Shown here piece after piece: positions 33,947 through 43,519 of a stretch of 64,000 bases of DNA. The stretch comes from CALNYS01 sp942490855 (GTDB taxonomy: Bacteria; Planctomycetota; Phycisphaerae; Phycisphaerales; UBA1924). The DNA is taken from the NCBI GenBank assembly GCA_942490855.1, contig CALNYS010000001.1, positions 186,001 to 250,000 of the forward strand. Direction: 5' to 3'. The notes beneath the pieces were generated by a model that did not search any database, had not been told where the DNA came from, and worked only from the letters and a program-made list of their open reading frames with translations. Numbering within the stretch: the first letter of the stretch is position 1; each line of letters begins with the position of its first letter. Both the position numbers and the translations under genes were made by a program.

Positions 33947-35263
33947 ATGCCCCGAACGCTGTTCCGCGCCGTCGCCCTCGTGCTGACGGTGCTCGCTCTC
34001 GCTGCGCCCCGCGCGCACGCCGCCGACACCGTCCTCCACTGCGGCCTCCTCCTCGACCGCCCGGGCCACGCCCCGCGCACCGAGGTCACGCTCCACGTGC
34101 GCGACGGGCGCGTCGTCGGGGTGCTCGACGGCTACAACGACGCCGACGACATCGCCCCAGGCGCCGAGACGATCGACCTGCGCGACCGCTTCGTCATGCC
34201 CGGGCTCATCGACTGCCACACGCACATCACCCACGAGATGAGCAAGGGCGGGCGCCTGCGCAACGCGGTGCTCCAGTCCGAGGCCGACGCCGCGATCAAC
34301 GCGACCGTCTACGCCCAGCGCACGCTCCTGGCCGGCTTCACCACCATCCGCAACATGGGCTCCCAGGGCGACGTCGCGTTCGCGCTCCGCGACGCGATCA
34401 ACGCCGGGACCGTCCCCGGCCCGCGCATCCTCGCCGCCGGGCACTCCATCACGCCCACCGGCGGTCACGGCGACGGCACCCACGGCTTCCGCGAGGGCCT
34501 CTTCGAGATTCCCGGCGCGTACCAAGGCGTCGCCGACGGCGCCGACGCGTGCCGCAAGGCCGTCCGCGCCCAGGTCAAGCGGGGCGCCGACGTCGTCAAG
34601 ATCACCGCGACGGGCGGCGTGCTCTCGCACACCAACGCCGGCACCGGGCAGCAGCTCTTCGACGACGAGCTCGAAGCGATCGTCGAAGCGGCCCACGCGC
34701 TCGGGCGCAAGGTCGCGGCCCACGCGCACGGCGTCGAGGGCATCAACGCGGCGCTCCGCGCCGGCGTCGATTCCATCGAGCACGGGTCGTTCCTCGACGC
34801 CGACTCGGTGGCGCTCTTCAAGAAGAACGGCTCCTACGTCGTGCCCACGCTCCTGGCGGGCGAGACCGTCGCGACCCTCGCCAGCGACGACCCCGACTAC
34901 TTCATCCCCGCCGTCCGAGCCAAGGCGCTCGCCGTCGGCCCCGAGATGATGGCCCACTTCCGCAGCGCGGTCGAGGGCGGCGTGAACATCGCGTTCGGCA
35001 CCGACTCGGGCGTGAGCAAGCACGGCGACAACGCCCGCGAGTTCGAGCTGATGGTCGAGGCGGGCATGACCCCCGCCGACGCCCTCGCCGCCGCGACCGT
35101 CGGCGCCGCCGACCTGTGCGGGCTCGCCGACGAGATCGGCACACTCGAGGGCGGGAAAGCCGCGGACATCGTCGCGATCGAGGGCAACCCGCTCGAAGAC
35201 ATCGCCGCGATGTGGGACGTCGTCTTCGTGATGAAGGGCGGGGTCGTCCACCGCCAGGACTAG
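33947..35263 (+). CDS. exported amidohydrolase of the imidazolonepropionase/prolidase-like group
   Basis: A 438-residue metal-dependent hydrolase with a signal peptide ending at AHAAD. The fold markers are VMPGLIDCHTHI (metal histidines), VKITATGGVLSHT (lysine region), VAAHAHGVEGI, SIEHGSF and AFGTDSGVSKHGDN with the catalytic-type aspartate. This group includes carboxypeptidase-like prolidases that cleave Xaa-Lys or Xaa-Arg peptides in other bacteria. Which substrate applies here is open. The ribosome site is CCGGAGCC, 31 bases after the trigger factor end. Its stop overlaps the end of the convergent queG. Confidence 0.87.
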   Translation: MPRTLFRAVALVLTVLALAAPRAHAADTVLHCGLLLDRPGHAPRTEVTLHVRDGRVVGVLDGYNDADDIAPGAETIDLRDRFVMPGLIDCHTHITHEMSKGGRLRNAVLQSEADAAINATVYAQRTLLAGFTTIRNMGSQGDVAFALRDAINAGTVPGPRILAAGHSITPTGGHGDGTHGFREGLFEIPGAYQGVADGADACRKAVRAQVKRGADVVKITATGGVLSHTNAGTGQQLFDDELEAIVEAAHALGRKVAAHAHGVEGINAALRAGVDSIEHGSFLDADSVALFKKNGSYVVPTLLAGETVATLASDDPDYFIPAVRAKALAVGPEMMAHFRSAVEGGVNIAFGTDSGVSKHGDNAREFELMVEAGMTPADALAAATVGAADLCGLADEIGTLEGGKAADIVAIEGNPLEDIAAMWDVVFVMKGGVVHRQD

Positions 35264-36228
35264 AACGTCGGGTCGTTCCGCAGCGCGTTCTCCGCGTTGC
35301 GCCGGAACTGGTCGAGCTTCAGACGCTTCATCGCGCTCGTGCGCGTCGCCTCACGCCGGTCCTCCTCGCTCCATCGGACCATCTCGACAAGATCGAAGCT
35401 GTCGCGGCGCGGGGCGTACGCCTCGTGCGCGCCGCCGACGCCCACCCCCGCGGGGCGCGCCGAGTTGTGCGGGCACACGTCCTGGCAGATGTCGCACCCG
35501 ACAACCCAGTCGCCCGTCTGGTGCGCCAGCCCGTCGTCGATCGGCCCCTTGTGCTCGATCGTCAGGTACGAGATGCAGCGCCGCGCGTCGACCGAGAACG
35601 GCGTGATCGCGTCCGTCGGGCACGCGTCGATGCAGCGGGTGCACGCGCCGCAGTGGTCGGGCTCGGGCGCCGGGCGATCGAACGCCAGCGTCGTCAGCAC
35701 GCCTCCCAAAAGCATGTGGCTGCCCAGCGCCGGATTGATGAGCAGCGTGTGCTTGCCGATCCAGCCGAGCCCGGCCCGCGCCGCGAGATCGCGCTCCATG
35801 ACGGGCGCGGTGTCCACGAACGCCCGGTGCTCGCTGCCCGGGTACGCCTCGCGCAGGGCGTCGCAGAGTGTGTGCAGCCGTTTCTTGATGACGCTGTGGT
35901 AGTCCCGCCCCTGCGCGTAGCGGGCGATGCGCCCGCGGCCGGCCGCGGGGGGCGTCGGGGCGTCGTTTCTGGTGCGCACGAGGTCGGCGACCATCACCAC
36001 GCCGCGGGCGCCGGGCAGGACCGCGCCGGGGTCGGTGCGCTTCTCGGCGTGCTCGACCATCCACCCCATCTGCCCGTGTTTGCCCGCGTCGAGCCACTCC
36101 CGCAACGCGGGGGCGCGTTCGATGGGATCGGCGTCGCACACCCCCGCGAGGGCGAACCCTAGCGCGGCGCAGCGCCCGAGGACGTCGCGCGCGACGGGGT
36201 CCGGGTGATCGTCGTAAAGTGGCGTCAT
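35260..36228 (-). CDS. queG: epoxyqueuosine reductase
   Basis: A 322-residue cobalamin- and Fe-S-dependent enzyme that makes the last step of queuosine in tRNA. The two [4Fe-4S] motifs are CGACTRCIDACPTDAI and CDICQDVCPHN. The N-terminal part has YAQGRDYHSVIKKRL and VDTAPVMERDLAARAGLGWIGKHT. It lacks the C-terminal HEAT-repeat extension of some QueG proteins. The ATG at 36228 overlaps, in the opposite direction, the ATG of the acetyltransferase gene inside the palindrome CATG. Alternative upstream starts exist but lack ribosome sites. Confidence 0.93.
   Translation of the reverse strand: MTPLYDDHPDPVARDVLGRCAALGFALAGVCDADPIERAPALREWLDAGKHGQMGWMVEHAEKRTDPGAVLPGARGVVMVADLVRTRNDAPTPPAAGRGRIARYAQGRDYHSVIKKRLHTLCDALREAYPGSEHRAFVDTAPVMERDLAARAGLGWIGKHTLLINPALGSHMLLGGVLTTLAFDRPAPEPDHCGACTRCIDACPTDAITPFSVDARRCISYLTIEHKGPIDDGLAHQTGDWVVGCDICQDVCPHNSARPAGVGVGGAHEAYAPRRDSFDLVEMVRWSEEDRREATRTSAMKRLKLDQFRRNAENALRNDPTF
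36215..36220 (+). promoter_or_regulatory. leaderless-type -10 element TAAAGT for the GNAT gene
   Basis: It ends six bases before the plus-strand ATG and lies inside the first codons of the divergent queG. Confidence 0.45.
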
Positions 36229-36679
36229 GAGCGACGCAAGCATAACCGTCCGGCGTGCGCGCGAAGCGGACCTCTCCGCGCTCGCCGCTCTTGTGCGTGA
36301 GAACAACGACGATCACGAGCAGAAGAAGTACAGCGACGACGTCGTGCTCCGCGACCATCTCGCCCCGTCGACGCGCCAGGTGCAGACTGTGCTGGTCGAG
36401 ATCGACGGCGTGACGGCCGGGTACGCGACGATCCAGCCGTACTACAACTCGGACGACGCACAGCCGGCGTACTGGCTCGACGAGCTGTACGTCGCGCCCG
36501 CGCGCCGGAGCGAGGGGCTGGGCGCAGCGCTGATGGCGGGGCTCCGTCGGATCGCGCTCGAGGACGGGCGCCCGTCGGTGTGGTGGGGGGTCGAGCGGGA
36601 CAACACGCGCGCGATCGCGTTCTACGACCGACTCGGCGCGGTGGACTACACCGCGACGATCTACCGCCTGAACGCTTAG
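36227..36679 (+). CDS. GNAT-family N-acetyltransferase
   Basis: A 150-residue single-domain acetyltransferase. Features are VRRAREADLSALAALVREN, the beta-4 strand AYWLDELYVAPARRSEGLGAALM with the acetyl-CoA loop R-S-E-G-L-G-A (Q/R-x-x-G-x-G/A), and the C-terminal VERDNTRAIAFYDRLGAVDY. The substrate is not deducible. The start codon overlaps the divergent queG start. It is convergent with the sugar isomerase-like gene, with stops overlapping by three bases. Confidence 0.87.
   Translation: MSDASITVRRAREADLSALAALVRENNDDHEQKKYSDDVVLRDHLAPSTRQVQTVLVEIDGVTAGYATIQPYYNSDDAQPAYWLDELYVAPARRSEGLGAALMAGLRRIALEDGRPSVWWGVERDNTRAIAFYDRLGAVDYTATIYRLNA
36239..36244 (-). promoter_or_regulatory. -10-like TATGCT for queG
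   Basis: On the minus strand it ends ten bases before the queG ATG and lies inside the first codons of the acetyltransferase gene. Confidence 0.35.
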
Positions 36680-37512
36680 CCCGCGCCGACGAGCGTGTGG
36701 GTCCAGCTCGTGACGGCGGCGAAGGAGGCGGGGAGGGCCTCGTCGGCGGGGGCGAGGTCGTCGCGCCACATCACGGGCCAGTCGATCACAAGGGGCGTCT
36801 CGGCGCCGAGGGCCTTGACGAACTCCTCGCAGGGGGCGTCGCCCTCACCCACGATGCAGGGCACGCCGGCGCGCTCGTCGCTGATCCGCGTGCTGACCAA
36901 GCGGTCGGCGAGCAGGCAGACGCCCTCGGCGGGGTTCTCGCCCGCCTTGTGGGCCGCGAGCATCGAGTAGCACACGCCCAGCTCGGGCTTGTTGACGCGA
37001 TCGACGATCTCCATGAGGTCCTCGGCGCGGGAGAAGGAGCCGGCGTTCTCGATCGCGACGCGCACGTTCTGGTGGCGGGCGTCGTCGCAGACGAGGCGCA
37101 GGCGGTCGCTGATGCGCTTGACGGCGCGCGGGCGGGGCTCGTCCTCGATCCGCTCGAAGCCGTAGACGCGCACGTACCCGGCGCCGGCGCGAGACGCGTG
37201 CTCGGTGATCGGCTTGAACTCGCGCACGGGGCGCTCGAAGTCGCCCAGCACGTACCCGACGGGGGCGGGCGGCCACAGCGGCTCGTCGAAGCGGGCGCCC
37301 GAGCCGTAGCCCGTCAGCGCCACGCCCTGCCCGTCGAGGATCGCCCGGACCTTCGCCGGGTCCGTGAGGCACGGGTCCGAGGCGCCGATCGTCGAGCCGG
37401 GCCCGAAGGTGCGGAGCTCCACGCCGTCGAAGTCCCAGCGCCGCGCACGCTCGGCGACGGCGCGGAGGGTCCACTCGGGGCAGGCGACGGTGCTGAAGGC
37501 GACGTGCGGCAT
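36676..37512 (-). CDS. xylose isomerase-like TIM-barrel (AP endonuclease family 2) protein
   Basis: A 278-residue protein of the sugar phosphate isomerase/epimerase superfamily. Typical features are the start AFSTVACPEWTLRAVAERAR, then WDFDGVELRTFG, VRVYGFERI, VAIENAGSFSRAEDLMEIVDRV and PELGVCYSMLAAHKAGE, with metal-binding Glu and His at the expected barrel positions. The specific reaction cannot be assigned. A clear AGGAGCC ribosome site precedes the ATG. Confidence 0.82.
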   Translation of the reverse strand: MPHVAFSTVACPEWTLRAVAERARRWDFDGVELRTFGPGSTIGASDPCLTDPAKVRAILDGQGVALTGYGSGARFDEPLWPPAPVGYVLGDFERPVREFKPITEHASRAGAGYVRVYGFERIEDEPRPRAVKRISDRLRLVCDDARHQNVRVAIENAGSFSRAEDLMEIVDRVNKPELGVCYSMLAAHKAGENPAEGVCLLADRLVSTRISDERAGVPCIVGEGDAPCEEFVKALGAETPLVIDWPVMWRDDLAPADEALPASFAAVTSWTHTLVGAG

Positions 37513-37571
37513 GGTGGCGGCTCCTGGAAGACGCGGAAGGTACCCCGGCGGGCGTCGGGACGAAAGACGCG

Positions 37572-39449
37572 TTAGCGCGACCGGTCGGACGTCCCGAGCG
37601 TCGCGGGGATCTCGAGGGTCTCCTCGGCGCGTTCGACGGTCAGGATCACGCGATCGCCCGCCTTGTGCGCCGAGAGCGCCTGCATGTACCCGAACACGTT
37701 CGCGAGTTCCTCGCCGTTCCACGCGACGATGCGGTCGCCCTTGCGCAGCCCGGCTTTCTCGGCCTGCGACCCCGGGATGACCTCGCCTAGCAGGACGCCG
37801 GGCTCGGACTCGTCGTAGCTCCCGGGCATGAACCCGAGGCTGACCCCCGAGCGCCGCGAGGGCCCGCTGCGCTGCGGGGCCTGCGTCTCGATGTACGCGA
37901 GCCGCTCCGGGCGGACCGCGAGGTCGTACGCGAGGTCCGTCACGAGAGCCGCGACCCGCGCCCCGCCGTGCGGGTTCACGGTGTCGGGCGTGTCGCTGGG
38001 CATGTGGTAGTCGTCGTGCGTCCCGGTGTGGAACGCGAGGACAGGGACGCCCGCCCGGTAGAAGGACGCGTGGTCCGAGGGGCCGACGCCGCTCTTGGTC
38101 TCCTTGACCCGGAACGCGTGCTCCTCCCAGTAGGGATCGAGCATCGTGGCGAATTCCTCGGCCGTCCCCGAGCCCATGATCTCGAGCGAGCCGCGGTTGA
38201 GACGCCCGATCATGTCCATGTTGAGCATCGCGGCGACGCTCTCGCTGTCGATCGGCCCGTCCGCGACGAACGCCTTCGAGCCCAGCAGCCCCATCTCCTC
38301 GGCGCTGAAAAAGAGCAGCAGGATGGAGCGGGCGTCGGCGTCGTAGGGGAGCATCGCGTAGGCGCGGGAGAGGTCCTCGGCGGCCTGGAGCACGCCCGCG
38401 ACGCCCGACGCGTTGTCGTCGGCGCCCGGGTGGACCAGCCCGGTGTTCGCCCCGGCGCGGGAGCGCCCCGTCGCGCCAGTCCCCAGCCCGAGGTGGTCGT
38501 AGTGGGCGCCGATGACGACCCACTCGTCCGCCAGCTCGCCCTTGCCCTCGATCACGCCGGCGATGTTCGCGGTCTCCACCTGATCGATGCTCATCGACGC
38601 CTCGAGACGAACGTGACCCCCCGAGAGCTCGATCACCCCGCCCTCGCCCGCGTCGGCGAGGCGGCGCAGGTCTTCGAGCGAGCGCCCCTCGTGGTCGGCC
38701 AGCTGCACGAGGCGATCGACCGCCTCGGTCGTCGCGGCGACGACGGGGATGTCGTACCGGTCCCCCATGCGCGTGCTCCGCGTCGTCGGGAGCGCCTCGG
38801 CGCGCGGGTCGTTCACGCCGGGGGGCGCGACGAAGATGATCCCCGCCGGGTCGTGGTCCAGCACGTTGCGGAATTTCGAGCGCAGCGCGGCGGCGTTCGA
38901 CCAGCCCCCGTCCTCGGCCCACAGGCTCGTGCCGTCCTCGTCCATGGGCTCGAAGCGGAGCAGCACGGCGATCTTCCCGGTGAGGTCCGTGCCGTCGGGG
39001 AAGCTGGTGTACGTCTCGTGCCCTTCCGGGCCTTTCTCGATGCCGTAGCCCACGAACGCGAGCGTGCCCTCGGCCGGCCCGTCGCCCGAGACGCCCAGCG
39101 GGTTGAACTGCTCGCCCATGGTCAGCTCGCCCGAGACGCCCGGCGCCGCGTACGAGAAGCTCGCGTCGTGCACGAGGAGCTCGCCCGAGACTTCAAAGGG
39201 CAGGCGCCACCCGCCCGAGAGGGGGCGCACGCCGATCGCCGAGAGCTCGCTTTCGATGAACGTCGCGGCGAGGTCGATCCCGGGGGTCCCGGGGGCCCGC
39301 CCGCCGAACTCCTCGCTCGCGAGGATGTTCACGCGTCGGGTGAAGTCGGCGACATCGGTGGCCTCGGGTTCGATGCCCGGGCCGAGCGATGAGGCGCAGC
39401 CGGCGAGCAGGAGCGGGACGAGCGTGAGCAGCGGGAGGGAACGGCGCAT
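37572..39449 (-). CDS. M28-family peptidase lipoprotein with PA and PDZ domains
   Basis: A 625-residue protein. The lipobox is LAGC. Residues 100-290 hold a protease-associated-like region (LTGKIAVLLRFEPMDEDGTS). The M28 zinc core follows: VIGAHYDHLG, HPGADDNASGVAG, LFFSAEEMGLLGSKAF, NMDMIGRL and VLAFHTGTHDDYHMPSDTPD, giving the usual two-zinc ligand set. A C-terminal PDZ domain (VLLGEVIPGSQAEKAGLRKG, then DRIVAWNGEELANV) spans about 535-615. It is likely an aminopeptidase on the periplasmic face. The start has CCGGAGACC. Confidence 0.9.
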   Translation of the reverse strand: MRRSLPLLTLVPLLLAGCASSLGPGIEPEATDVADFTRRVNILASEEFGGRAPGTPGIDLAATFIESELSAIGVRPLSGGWRLPFEVSGELLVHDASFSYAAPGVSGELTMGEQFNPLGVSGDGPAEGTLAFVGYGIEKGPEGHETYTSFPDGTDLTGKIAVLLRFEPMDEDGTSLWAEDGGWSNAAALRSKFRNVLDHDPAGIIFVAPPGVNDPRAEALPTTRSTRMGDRYDIPVVAATTEAVDRLVQLADHEGRSLEDLRRLADAGEGGVIELSGGHVRLEASMSIDQVETANIAGVIEGKGELADEWVVIGAHYDHLGLGTGATGRSRAGANTGLVHPGADDNASGVAGVLQAAEDLSRAYAMLPYDADARSILLLFFSAEEMGLLGSKAFVADGPIDSESVAAMLNMDMIGRLNRGSLEIMGSGTAEEFATMLDPYWEEHAFRVKETKSGVGPSDHASFYRAGVPVLAFHTGTHDDYHMPSDTPDTVNPHGGARVAALVTDLAYDLAVRPERLAYIETQAPQRSGPSRRSGVSLGFMPGSYDESEPGVLLGEVIPGSQAEKAGLRKGDRIVAWNGEELANVFGYMQALSAHKAGDRVILTVERAEETLEIPATLGTSDRSR

Positions 39450-39570
39450 ACGAGGTCTCCGGACGGTTTTGGGGTCGTAGCCTAGTCAACCCGTACGATC
39501 TAGGATGGTTCCCTCGCCGGCCGCTCCCGGCGACGCCCCGCACGCCTGACGACGAAGGACCCACGACGCC

Positions 39571-40941
39571 ATGGATTACACCTCCATCACGCCCGATCAG
39601 CGCCGGATCATGCTCGACGCGGTCGGCGTGGAGACGATCGACGAGCTTTTCGAGGCGATCCCCGCCGAGTCCCGGTTCGCGGGCGACCTCGATCTCCCCC
39701 CCGCGGCCTCGGAGCTCGAGCTCCAGCGCGATATCGCCCAGATCGCCGGGTCCAACCACCCCGCGGCCTCCGGCGCGTGCTTCCTGGGCATGGGCGCCTA
39801 CGACCACTTCGTCCCGGCGTTCGTGGATCAGATGATCTCCCGAGGCGAGTTCCTCACCGCCTACACGCCGTACCAGGCCGAGGCCTCCCAGGGCGCGCTC
39901 CAGGCGTTCTTCGAGTTCCAGTCGCAGGTCACGCGCCTCACGGGCTTGGACATCGCCAACGCGTCGCTCTACGACGGCGCGACGGCCGTCGTCGAGGGCG
40001 TGAACCTCGCGATCAACGTCACGGGCAAGCGCCGCGTGCTGGTCGCCTCCACGATCCACCCCGACTACCTCGCCACGCTGCGCACGCACCTCTCGGATCT
40101 TCCCGCGGAGCTCGTCGTGCTCCCCGCGGGCGAGAACGGCGTCATCGCGCCCGCGACGGTGAGCGAGCACGCGGACTTCGACGTCGCGGCGGTGGTCGTG
40201 CAGTCGCCCAACGTCTTCGGGCAGATCGAAGACACCCAGGCGTGTTTCGACGCGGCGCAGGCCGCCAACGACAAGGGCGCCGACCCGCTGAAGGTCGCGG
40301 TCTTCAACCCGGTCGCGTGCGCGCTGCTGAAGAACCCCGGGGCGCTCGGCGCCGACGTCGCGGTGGGCGAGGGCCAGCCGCTGGGCATCCCGATGCAGAT
40401 GGGGGGCCCGTACCTCGGGCTCTTTGCGGCGAAGCAGAAGTTCCTGCGCAAGATGCCCGGGCGCCTCGTGGGCGAGACGGTGGACTCCGAGGGGCGCCGG
40501 GCGTTCGCGCTCGTGCTCCAGACGCGCGAGCAGCACATCCGCGGCGCCAAGGCGACGAGCAACGTCTGCACCAACCAGGGTCTGCTCGCCCTGCGCGCGA
40601 CGATGCACATGACCGCGATGGGACCGACGGGGATGCGCGAGGCCGCCGAGCAGTGCTGGCACAAGGCGCACGCGCTGGCGCGCCGCATCGCCGATCTCCC
40701 CGGCTACGCGATCAAGCACCCGGGCGAGTTCTTCAACGAGTTCGTCGTCACGTGCCCGAAGCCGGCGCGCCAGATCATCGACGCCTGCAAGGCGCAGAAC
40801 GTGTGGGCGGGGATCGATCTCTCGAGCCCGCAGGCCGGGAAGGTCGGCGGCGCCAACGAGCTGCTCGTCGCGGTGACCGAGAAGCGGACGGCCGCGGACC
40901 TCGACGCGCTCGTCGCGGGCCTCGAGGGGGCGGGCGCGTGA
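39571..40941 (+). CDS. gcvPA: glycine dehydrogenase (decarboxylating) subunit 1
   Basis: A 456-residue N-terminal half of the glycine cleavage P-protein, of the split (alpha/beta) type. Motifs are CFLGMGAYDHFVPAFVDQM, FLTAYTPYQAEASQGALQAF, NASLYDGATAVVEGV, VVQSPNVFGQIED and HIRGAKATSNVCTNQGLLALRA. Together with subunit 2 (41961-43516) it decarboxylates glycine with PLP and passes the aminomethyl group to the H-protein. The gcvH and gcvT genes are not in the window. The ribosome site is GAAGGACC. It overlaps the DUF1028 gene by four bases. Confidence 0.94.
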   Translation: MDYTSITPDQRRIMLDAVGVETIDELFEAIPAESRFAGDLDLPPAASELELQRDIAQIAGSNHPAASGACFLGMGAYDHFVPAFVDQMISRGEFLTAYTPYQAEASQGALQAFFEFQSQVTRLTGLDIANASLYDGATAVVEGVNLAINVTGKRRVLVASTIHPDYLATLRTHLSDLPAELVVLPAGENGVIAPATVSEHADFDVAAVVVQSPNVFGQIEDTQACFDAAQAANDKGADPLKVAVFNPVACALLKNPGALGADVAVGEGQPLGIPMQMGGPYLGLFAAKQKFLRKMPGRLVGETVDSEGRRAFALVLQTREQHIRGAKATSNVCTNQGLLALRATMHMTAMGPTGMREAAEQCWHKAHALARRIADLPGYAIKHPGEFFNEFVVTCPKPARQIIDACKAQNVWAGIDLSSPQAGKVGGANELLVAVTEKRTAADLDALVAGLEGAGA

Positions 40942-41939
40942 CGCGTCTCTTCGCGTTGCTCGTGTCGCTGCTCGTCGCGCACGCCGCGTCTGCGACGTAC
41001 TCGATCGTCGCCCGCGACGGCGAGACGGGTCAGATGGGCGTCGCCGTCCAGAGCCATTGGTTCGACGTCGCGTCCGTGGTCCCGTGGGCCGAGGCGGGCG
41101 TCGGCGCCGTCGCGACGCAGAGCCTCGCGGAGATCAGCTACGGGCCGATGGGCCTCGACCTCATGCGATCGGGCAAGGGCGCGTCTGAAGCGCTCGAGGC
41201 GCTCCTCGCGGTGGACCCCGCCGCGAACGTGCGCCAGGTCGCGATGATCGACGCCGACGGGTTCGCCGCCCAGCACACCGGGGAGTCGTGCATCGCCGTC
41301 GTCGGTTCCGCCGCGTCGACCAACGCCGCGGGAGACGCGTGGGCGTGCCAGGCGAACATGATGCACGAGGGGGGCGTCGCGGCCGCGATGAGCGACGCGT
41401 TCAACGCCTCGGCCGGCGAACCGCTCAGCGAACGCATGATGCGCGCGCTCGAAGCCGCGCAGGGCGCGGGCGGCGACGTCCGCGGGAGGCAGTCCGCGTC
41501 GATCCTCGTCGTTTCGGGCGAGCGCGGCGCCGGCTGGCGCGGGCGCGAGATCGACCTCCGCGTCGCCGACCACCCCCAGCCCCTCGCCGAGCTCCGCCGC
41601 CTGCTCGATCTGCACGCCGCCTACGAAGAGATGAACGCCGGCGACCGCGCGCTCGAGCACGACGACCTCCCCGCCGCCCTCGCCCACTACCGCCGGGCGC
41701 AGGAACTCAACCCGACCAACGTCGAGATGTCCTTCTGGACGGGCGTGACGCTCGCCGGGAACGGGCGCGTCGACGAATCCATCCCCTTCTTCCGCACCGC
41801 GTTCGCCGACCCGAACGCTGTCAGCACGCCCGCCGACGGCGGCTCCGACTGGCCGGCGCTCCTCGAACGCCTCCCCGCGTCCGGCCTCTTCCCCGACGAC
41901 GCCGACCTCATCCACCGCATCCTCACCGAAGCCCGCTGA
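40938..41939 (+). CDS. secreted DUF1028 protein with TPR-like C-terminus, between gcvPA and gcvPB
   Basis: A 333-residue protein begun at the GTG overlapping the gcvPA stop (GTGA). A signal peptide (to about ASAT) precedes a DUF1028 domain at residues 19-220: YSIVARDGETGQMGVAVQSH, GVGAVATQSLAEISYGPMGL, AMIDADGFAAQHTGESC and ACQANMMHEGGVAAAM. DUF1028 is predicted to have an Ntn-hydrolase fold with unknown substrate. The C-terminal 110 residues look like one or two TPRs (HDDLPAALAHYRRAQELNPT). An exported protein between the two subunits of a cytoplasmic enzyme is unexpected. Confidence 0.83.
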   Translation: MTRLFALLVSLLVAHAASATYSIVARDGETGQMGVAVQSHWFDVASVVPWAEAGVGAVATQSLAEISYGPMGLDLMRSGKGASEALEALLAVDPAANVRQVAMIDADGFAAQHTGESCIAVVGSAASTNAAGDAWACQANMMHEGGVAAAMSDAFNASAGEPLSERMMRALEAAQGAGGDVRGRQSASILVVSGERGAGWRGREIDLRVADHPQPLAELRRLLDLHAAYEEMNAGDRALEHDDLPAALAHYRRAQELNPTNVEMSFWTGVTLAGNGRVDESIPFFRTAFADPNAVSTPADGGSDWPALLERLPASGLFPDDADLIHRILTEAR

Positions 41940-41960
41940 GCCGCCTGCCGGCTGACCACG

Positions 41961-43516
41961 ATGAGCGAGCACGGACGCATGACAACCGCGACCGCACGAC
42001 CCAAGGCGATCGAAGTGCCATCACGCCGGCGACCCCCGCCGCACCGGCGGGGCGACCGCCCCGTTGAACCGACGATCTTCGAGAAGTCCTCGCCGGGCGC
42101 CCGCGCGATCACGTTCCCCTTCCTGGATGTCGAGGAGACGCCCATCCCCGACGCCCTCGCGGGGACGGCGCCGCGTGGCCCGAACTGGGCATGCTGCAGG
42201 TCGTGCGCCACTACCACCACCTCTCGCAGCGCAACTTTTCGGTCGACGGCGAGTTCTACCCGCTCGGCTCGTGCACGATGAAGTTCAATCCGCGCATCAA
42301 CGAGTTCGCCGCGGCCCAGCCAGGCTTCGCCTCGCTGCACCCGATGCAGGACGACCGCGACATCCAGGGCGCGCTCCGCTTGCTCTATGAAACCCGCGTC
42401 TTCCTGCAGGAGATCGCCGGGCTCCACGAGGCGTCGCTCCAGCCCGCCGCCGGCGCGCACGGGGAGTACACCGCCCTCAAGGTCTTCCGCGCGCACTTCA
42501 ACGCGACCGGGCAGGCCCAGCGCACCAAGGTCCTCTCCCCCTCGAGCGCCCACGGCACCAACCCCGCGTCGTGCGCCATGTGCGGCGCCGGCGCCATCTC
42601 CGTCGACGCCCCCGGCGGCTACACCGACATCGACGACCTCAAGCGCAAGATCGATCAGGAGGGCGCCGACACGATCATGGGCTTCATGATCACCAACCCC
42701 AACACCGCGGGGTTGTTCGACCGCAAGATCAACGAGGTCGCACAGATCATCCACGACGCCGGCGGGCTCCTCTACCTCGACGGCGCCAACATGAACGCCA
42801 TCCTCGGCAAGGCGCGCCCCGGCGACTTCGGCGCCGACGCCATGCACTACAACACCCACAAGACCTTCAGCACGCCGCACGGTTGCGGCGGCCCGGGCGC
42901 CGGCCCCATCGTCGTCACCGAGGCCCTCGCGCCCTACCTGCCCACCCCGCAGGTCGTCCGCCTCGCCGACGGGACCTACGACCTCGACTACGACCGCCCC
43001 GACTCCATCGGCAAGGTCCGCTCCTTCCTCGGGCAGTTCGGCGTCCTCGTCCGCTGCTGGACGTACATCCGCGCCTGCGGGCCCGACGGGCTGCGCAACG
43101 TCGCCGAGCTCGCCGTCCTCAACGCCAACTACCTCGCCGCCCGACTCGAAGACACCTTCGAGATGCCTTTCTTCAGCACGGAGAAGCGCAAGTACGCCGC
43201 GCACGAGTTCGTCACCGTCCCGCGCCGCCTGCTCGACCGCGGCGTCGCGCTCAACGACATTGTCAAGCGACTCATCGACTACGACATCCACCCGCCCACC
43301 ATGCACTGGCCCGTTCGCGACTGCCTCATGGTCGAGCCCACCGAGACCGAGTCCCTCGCCACGCTCGACCGCTTCGTTGACGCGATGGTCCACATCGCCG
43401 AGGAGATCCAGCGCGACCCGGGCTCCCTTGCCAACGCCCCGCGCCACGCCGACGTCAACCGCCTCGATATCGTCGCCGCCGACCGCAAGCCCGTCACCGT
43501 CTACCAGGAGAACTGA
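41961..43516 (+). CDS. gcvPB: glycine dehydrogenase (decarboxylating) subunit 2, frame interrupted
   Basis: The C-terminal half of the P-protein. Its N-terminal part (EPTIFEKSSPGARAITFPFLD) reads in one frame to about 42179, and the rest (ELGMLQVVRHYHHLSQRNFS onward) in another. Adding one C to the CCC run at 42179-42181 joins them. Conserved parts are FYPLGSCTMKFNPRINEF, the PLP lysine in HYNTHKTFSTPHG, and HEFVTVPRRLLDRGV. The first 35 codons are atypically arginine-rich, so a further compensating pair of indels before 42063 is possible. The start could be 41961 or 41979. Confidence 0.88.
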
Positions 43517-43519
43517 GCG

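Noticed and set aside
33765..33986. Trigger factor with an arginine-rich extended C-terminus.
   Set aside because: The extension is an out-of-frame translation after a one-base insertion. The other frame gives a normal trigger factor end.
41288..42067. A long arginine- and proline-rich open frame overlapping the end of the DUF1028 gene and the start of gcvPB.
   Set aside because: Its composition is that of an out-of-frame reading of GC-rich coding DNA, and it has no recognisable domain. Only its last 15 residues (an Ala-Pro-Thr stretch) could belong to the true gcvPB N-terminus.
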